Assembly: GCA_905210845.1 (NCBI GenBank)
Contig: CAJLYG010000120.1
Location: 1 to 9,553 of the forward strand
Source: an uncultured Prevotella sp.
Lineage (GTDB): Bacteria > Bacteroidota > Bacteroidia > Bacteroidales > Bacteroidaceae
Reading direction: 5' to 3'
Length of the DNA: 9,553 bases
The notes under the pieces were generated by a model. That model was not told the origin of the DNA. It saw only the letters and a program-made list of their open reading frames with translations, and did not search any database. The position numbers and the translations under genes were made by a program. Position 1 is the stretch's first letter. Each line of letters opens with the position of its first letter. Positions 6,644 through 9,553 of this stretch are shown piece by piece.

Positions 6644-6677
6644 ACTGTGGCGGGGGAAAGCCACGCGCTGCCACAGT
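6644..6677 (+). other. Intergenic hairpin with two alternative pairings, between glnS and the TPR gene
   Basis: ACTGTGGC (6644-6651) pairs perfectly with GCCACAGT (6670-6677). The inner GTGGC (6647-6651) can instead pair with GCCAC at 6660-6664, so two structures compete. No T run follows, so it is unlikely to be a full terminator. It sits 18 bases before the TPR start and may protect mRNA ends or modulate read-through or translation; that role is inference. Confidence 0.5.
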
Positions 6678-6695
6678 ACCCTATGAGGAAATATA

Positions 6696-7424
6696 ATGGA
6701 ATATTACGACGACTATCTTAGTTCAAAGGAATTCAAGGACAACCTTTTGAAGTACGAAACAGCCCGTAAGCATGGGGATTCCATCTACATGGAGCCCGAT
6801 GACCTCACAGACATCGCCGAATATTATCATTCAAAAGGGAATTGGAAAGAGGCGCAGACAGCTGCAGAATATGCTGCCAACTTGTTTCCGGGATCTACCA
6901 GTCCCTTGGCATTCCTGACCAGACTGGCACTGTACCGCGAGCATGATATTCCCAAGGCACAGCGATATGCCGACCAGATCACCGACAAGAGTGATATGGA
7001 ATATGATTATGTGCAAGCCGAGATCATGATCGTGGACAACCGAATGGAGGAAGCCAACCGATACTTAGAAGGGCGTTATGCCCAATTGGAGGATGAGGAC
7101 AAGAAGGACTTCGTCATCGATGTGGCTGATCTTTATGCCGACTATGACATGCCAGCGTTGGCAAGCAAGTGGCTGGAACGGTCGGATGAGAAAGATGACG
7201 ACGACTATCAGGAATTGTTAGGTCGTATCCGGATGGAACAGGGCAATTTTGAGGAGTGCGAGAAGATCTTCAACGACCTGATCGACAAGAACCCTTACTC
7301 CAGTCCCTATTGGAACCAGTTAGCTTCATCCCAGTTCCAACGCAATGACATCAAGGACTCCATCGCCAGCAGTGACGACGATGCACCTTCTTATAGCAAG
7401 GGAATGGGGCAGTATTGGAAATAA
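6696..7424 (+). CDS. TPR-repeat protein, N-terminal piece of a split gene (242 aa)
   Basis: This is the first half of a tetratricopeptide-repeat protein of the kind commonly found near glnS in Bacteroidales. Alpha-helical TPR-like repeats are visible around residues 37-70 (LTDIAEYYHSKGNWKEAQTA), 75-110, and 170-215 (GRIRMEQGNFEECEKIFNDL, then NPYSSPYWNQLASSQFQ). The protein is acidic with no signal peptide, so it is probably a cytoplasmic scaffold. After SSD (residues 225-227) the last 15 residues no longer look like a TPR and end at TAA 7422-7424, while the next TPR continues in another frame from 7442. The start (MEYYDDYLSS) is 60 bases after glnS and follows AGGAA at 6686-6690. The full-length ancestor would have had roughly 470 residues. 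The molecular partner is unknown. Confidence 0.75.
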   Translation: MEYYDDYLSSKEFKDNLLKYETARKHGDSIYMEPDDLTDIAEYYHSKGNWKEAQTAAEYAANLFPGSTSPLAFLTRLALYREHDIPKAQRYADQITDKSDMEYDYVQAEIMIVDNRMEEANRYLEGRYAQLEDEDKKDFVIDVADLYADYDMPALASKWLERSDEKDDDDYQELLGRIRMEQGNFEECEKIFNDLIDKNPYSSPYWNQLASSQFQRNDIKDSIASSDDDAPSYSKGMGQYWK

Positions 7425-7441
7425 TTACGTGAAGGCATCGG

Positions 7442-8110
7442 TTGGGAAACTACGAGGAAGCCCTTGAATATTACAAGCGATATATTCGCCTGTGCCCCAA
7501 GGATGAGGCAGGAGAGCTGTACTTCGCCACGACGCTTCTCAACATGAACAGGCTGCAGGAAGCACTGATCCACCTCAAGAAGGCAGAGCAGATGGCAGAC
7601 AGCAGTTCCCCAAATCTCATTGAGATCGACCAGGAAATGGCGTTCACCCTTTCCCGATTGGGGCATTTGGAAGAAGCCCTCGACTATGTAGGCAAGGCAG
7701 AAGCCCTGAACGGGACGGACGTAGATGACATGATGGTGCTCAGAGGGCATCTTTATTTGGAACACGACCAACAGGAAAAGGCGCAGGCATGCTTCCAGAA
7801 AGCGATCCATCACTCAAATTCCTCGCCCCATATTTTCCTGAGAATCGCTGTCTCCGTCTATGACAACGGCTATATAGAATTGGCATACAGGATGTTCACG
7901 GCACTGTTGGGTGCCGTCGATGAGAAATGGAGCGAAGGCTATTCCTATCTGGCCGTCTGCTGCCATGCTTTAGGCAAGAAAGAGGAATGCCTGAAAGCCG
8001 TCAAGAAGGCATTGGAAGTAAACCCGCAGGAAGCTGAGAATGTGCTGAGCGATATCATCCCCAAGGGCGTTGACGTCGCTGATTATTACCTTTATTTAAA
8101 AAACGAATAG
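7442..8110 (+). CDS. TPR-repeat protein, C-terminal piece of a split gene (222 aa)
   Basis: The frame begins at a TTG that encodes the Leu of a normal TPR helix (HRLGNYEEALEYYKRY, the HR being read just upstream), so this is a continuation of the upstream TPR protein and not an independent gene with its own start. Repeats are seen around residues 1-34, 35-75 (LNMNRLQEALIHLKKAEQM), 76-105 (LSRLGHLEEALDYVGKAEAL) and 110-190, ending with a LGKKEECLKAVKKALEVNP repeat and a short tail. The stop TAG (8108-8110) is immediately followed by the DedA ATG. No ribosome-binding site or promoter was seen before 7442. It is probably untranslated, or translated poorly, unless the break is a sequencing artefact. 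Confidence 0.65.
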   Translation: MGNYEEALEYYKRYIRLCPKDEAGELYFATTLLNMNRLQEALIHLKKAEQMADSSSPNLIEIDQEMAFTLSRLGHLEEALDYVGKAEALNGTDVDDMMVLRGHLYLEHDQQEKAQACFQKAIHHSNSSPHIFLRIAVSVYDNGYIELAYRMFTALLGAVDEKWSEGYSYLAVCCHALGKKEECLKAVKKALEVNPQEAENVLSDIIPKGVDVADYYLYLKNE

Positions 8111-8776
8111 ATGTTTTCTTTATCTTCACTATTGTCCAACCTCAACTATGGTACCATCTTTTTCCTGATGTTATTAGAGAGTACCGTCATCCCTGTACCG
8201 TCGGAGTTGGTCGTGGCACCTGCAGCATACCATGCGGCAGGAGGCAACTTACATATCGTCTTTGTCATCATAGCCGCTACCTTAGGTGCTGACTGCGGAG
8301 CAACCATCAACTATGCCGTGTCCTATTACGTCGGACGACCATTGGTATATAAGTTTGCCAACAGTACTTTAGGCAGACTGTGCATGCTCAACCAAGAGAA
8401 AGTGGAAAAGAGCGAGAAGTACTTTGATGACCATGGCATCGTCGCCACCCTCACCGGGCGTCTCATCCCAGGCATCCGCCATTTGATTTCAATACCTGCC
8501 GGACTGGCAAAGATGAAATACTGGCAGTTCCTTCTCTATACGACCATCGGCGCAGGGGTATGGAACTGCATCTTAGCTACACTGGGATGGTATCTCCATT
8601 CCTTTGTCGATGAAGACCAACTCAATGACAAGATCCTGGAGTATGGAGAATACATCAAACTGGTTATCATGCTTCTCGTAGTCTTAGGTCTGGGGTTTTT
8701 CTTCGTCAAATGGCTCATCCGCAGGTACAAAAGATACCATACAGATGACTACGATCCTACCAAACTAAGACATTAA
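8111..8776 (+). CDS. DedA-family membrane protein, 221 aa
   Basis: DedA proteins are inner-membrane proteins of the DedA/VTT superfamily; some members, such as UptA, move undecaprenyl-phosphate across the membrane, and loss affects envelope integrity and membrane potential. Characteristic features are seen: the membrane-buried ESTVIPVPSE at about residues 23-32 (Glu23, Pro28, Pro30, Glu32), a second helix around 46-70 with an acidic residue, and the family signature GRLIPGIRHLISIPAG from residue 116 (Arg117, Pro120, Gly121, Arg123), followed by a helix around 135-157 and a C-terminal helix around 183-203 with a basic tail. Length is normal for the family. The ATG directly follows the TAG of the TPR piece with no spacer, which implies translational coupling to the split gene. 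The substrate is not known from sequence. Confidence 0.92.
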   Translation: MFSLSSLLSNLNYGTIFFLMLLESTVIPVPSELVVAPAAYHAAGGNLHIVFVIIAATLGADCGATINYAVSYYVGRPLVYKFANSTLGRLCMLNQEKVEKSEKYFDDHGIVATLTGRLIPGIRHLISIPAGLAKMKYWQFLLYTTIGAGVWNCILATLGWYLHSFVDEDQLNDKILEYGEYIKLVIMLLVVLGLGFFFVKWLIRRYKRYHTDDYDPTKLRH

Positions 8777-8794
8777 GTCGGGCCTTTAAACATA

Positions 8795-8836
8795 CAGGGA
8801 GGACTGCCAAGTGCATGCCCTCCCTGCTTTCGTTTC
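8795..8836 (+). terminator. Possible terminator after the DedA gene
   Basis: An 8-bp perfect stem, CAGGGAGG (8795-8802) with CCTCCCTG (8819-8826), encloses a 16-base loop and is followed by CTTTCGTTTC, a broken T-rich tail. It lies in the 102-base gap between the DedA gene and the convergent HMA gene, the expected place for a terminator. The tail is weak, so efficiency is uncertain; on the minus strand no T run is present. Confidence 0.5.
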
Positions 8837-8878
8837 ATCAGGCATGTCCCCGATCCTCATCAGGGCATATACCCGGCA

Positions 8879-9235
8879 TCAGCAACTGCCATGTTGCTTT
8901 TTCCCTGTACTGCGGTATTTGCAGCAACCCGGCAATGAATTGTAAGCCTTGGTGGTCGCCTTCACGTCCTGCGTGTCATGACCAGCAGCGGCAATTTTTG
9001 CCTCGATCGCCTTCAAGGAAGTCTGCTTGTCATCAAAGACAATAGCCATCTTCTTCGACTTCACGTTCCAGTTGGCAGAGATCACGCCCTTAACGCTTTT
9101 CGCTGCGGTCTCAATGCGCTGCTCGCACATCTCGCATTCCCCACTCACCTTGATCACTTTCTTCACTGTCTTTGCCTGAGCAGTGCCCATCATGAGCACG
9201 GCTGCTAAAAACAACATCATCTTTTTCATATTCAT
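8879..9235 (-). CDS. Secreted heavy-metal-associated (HMA) domain protein, 118 aa
   Basis: A small periplasmic metal-binding protein. Residues 1-21 form a signal peptide (basic MNMKK, hydrophobic MMLFLAAVLMM, then AQA before the likely cleavage site). Residues about 24-92 fit the HMA ferredoxin-like fold, with the metal-binding CxxC at Cys34 and Cys37 in SGECEMCEQRIE, VKGVISANWNVKSKKM and a LKAIEAKIAAAGHDT helix. The usual first residue Met of the GMxCxxC motif is Glu here. A C-terminal tail carries CysCys (104-105, LPGCCKYR) and a final Cys118, so there are five cysteines in all. It follows the RND adaptor gene on the same strand after 47 bases, and AGAAAGGAA lies just before ATG as a possible ribosome site. 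Role inferred: copper or silver chaperone for the adjacent efflux pump. Confidence 0.88.
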   Translation of the reverse strand: MNMKKMMLFLAAVLMMGTAQAKTVKKVIKVSGECEMCEQRIETAAKSVKGVISANWNVKSKKMAIVFDDKQTSLKAIEAKIAAAGHDTQDVKATTKAYNSLPGCCKYRSTGKKQHGSC

Positions 9236-9282
9236 TTCCTTTCTTTTAAAACGATACTGATTATACCATATTCTATCTCTCT

Positions 9283-9553
9283 TTATTGATTCATCATCGA
9301 CCGCTTCCCCGCCAACTGCGCGCTGGCATCGATTGCGAAGGCACCATTGGTGACTACCTCCTCTCCTTCTGCAAGACCATCGGTGATCACATATCCATCG
9401 GGAAGGGAGGGACCTAACACCACCTGACGGAGATGGAAGGTCGGTTGGTCTTCCATGTCATCCTTCACATACACAATACTTCGTTGTCCTGTCCACAACA
9501 CAGCGCTCTTGGGTACCACGATTTGGGAACCGGCAGTCCCCAAGCAGTCACCG
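9283..9553 (-). CDS. CusB-type RND efflux periplasmic adaptor, C-terminal part (5' end outside window)
   Basis: The reading frame runs off the right edge of the window; the TTG at 9541-9543 is internal, since the frame is open further upstream to the last base. The 89 or so visible residues match the C-terminal membrane-proximal domain of CusB-like adaptors of copper/silver RND pumps: IVVPKSAVLWTGQRSIVYV, a RQVVLGPSLPDGYVI strand, and GLAEGEEVVTNGAFAIDASA with the sequence ending MMNQ. These proteins link the inner-membrane RND pump to the outer-membrane channel. The HMA protein gene is downstream with 47 bases between, so both are likely one metal-efflux operon. The pump subunit itself would lie outside the window. 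Metal specificity (Cu/Ag versus Co/Zn/Cd) is inferred from family resemblance only. Confidence 0.88.
   Translation of the reverse strand, partial: GDCLGTAGSQIVVPKSAVLWTGQRSIVYVKDDMEDQPTFHLRQVVLGPSLPDGYVITDGLAEGEEVVTNGAFAIDASAQLAGKRSMMNQ

Overview
The window looks like chromosomal DNA from a member of the Bacteroidota, order Bacteroidales, possibly Prevotellaceae (family-level guess only). The phylum call rests on two near-perfect examples of the Bacteroidota primary-sigma promoter (TTTG, 19-20 bp spacer, TAnnTTTG), on A/T-rich leaders without strong Shine-Dalgarno sites, and on the protein types present: a Bacteroidales-style AddB-like nuclease without a Walker A motif, a GlnRS, a DedA protein, and a CusB/HMA copper-type cluster.

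Left end (1-about 1266, AT-rich): the end of a restriction-modification or defence operon. It holds the C-terminal half of a DUF1016/YhcG-type PD-(D/E)XK nuclease, a tightly overlapping unknown gene with one N-terminal membrane helix, and the first 43 or so codons of a type I restriction specificity subunit (HsdS). The hsdS reading frame stops abruptly and the sequence passes, within about 30 bases, into GC-richer core-type DNA. This is either a real rearrangement breakpoint or an assembly join.

Centre (1297-4922): a long AddB-like nuclease gene with a complete RecB-family nuclease domain and the cysteines for a 4Fe-4S cluster. Its usual helicase partner is not upstream. A 770-base intergenic region follows. 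It contains a minus-strand promoter followed by a strong terminator about 90 bases downstream (a candidate small RNA), an unremarkable AT-rich stretch, a tandem array of 22-base repeats that ends in a large hairpin with a decayed inverted copy, and the glnS promoter.

Right half (4923-8776, + strand): glnS, a TPR-protein gene split into two pieces by at least two disabling changes, and a DedA membrane protein whose start codon abuts the preceding stop. All three may form one transcription unit from the glnS promoter. A hairpin closes the unit where it meets convergent genes.

Right end (8777-9553, - strand): a small secreted HMA-domain metal-binding protein lies downstream of the C-terminal part of a CusB-type RND efflux adaptor, so this is the distal end of a copper/silver-type efflux operon that continues beyond the window.

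No tRNA, rRNA, CRISPR array, transposase or integrase was recognised. The observations most worth a second look are the hsdS/core junction, the candidate minus-strand small RNA, the 22-base repeat array with its hairpin, and the broken TPR gene.
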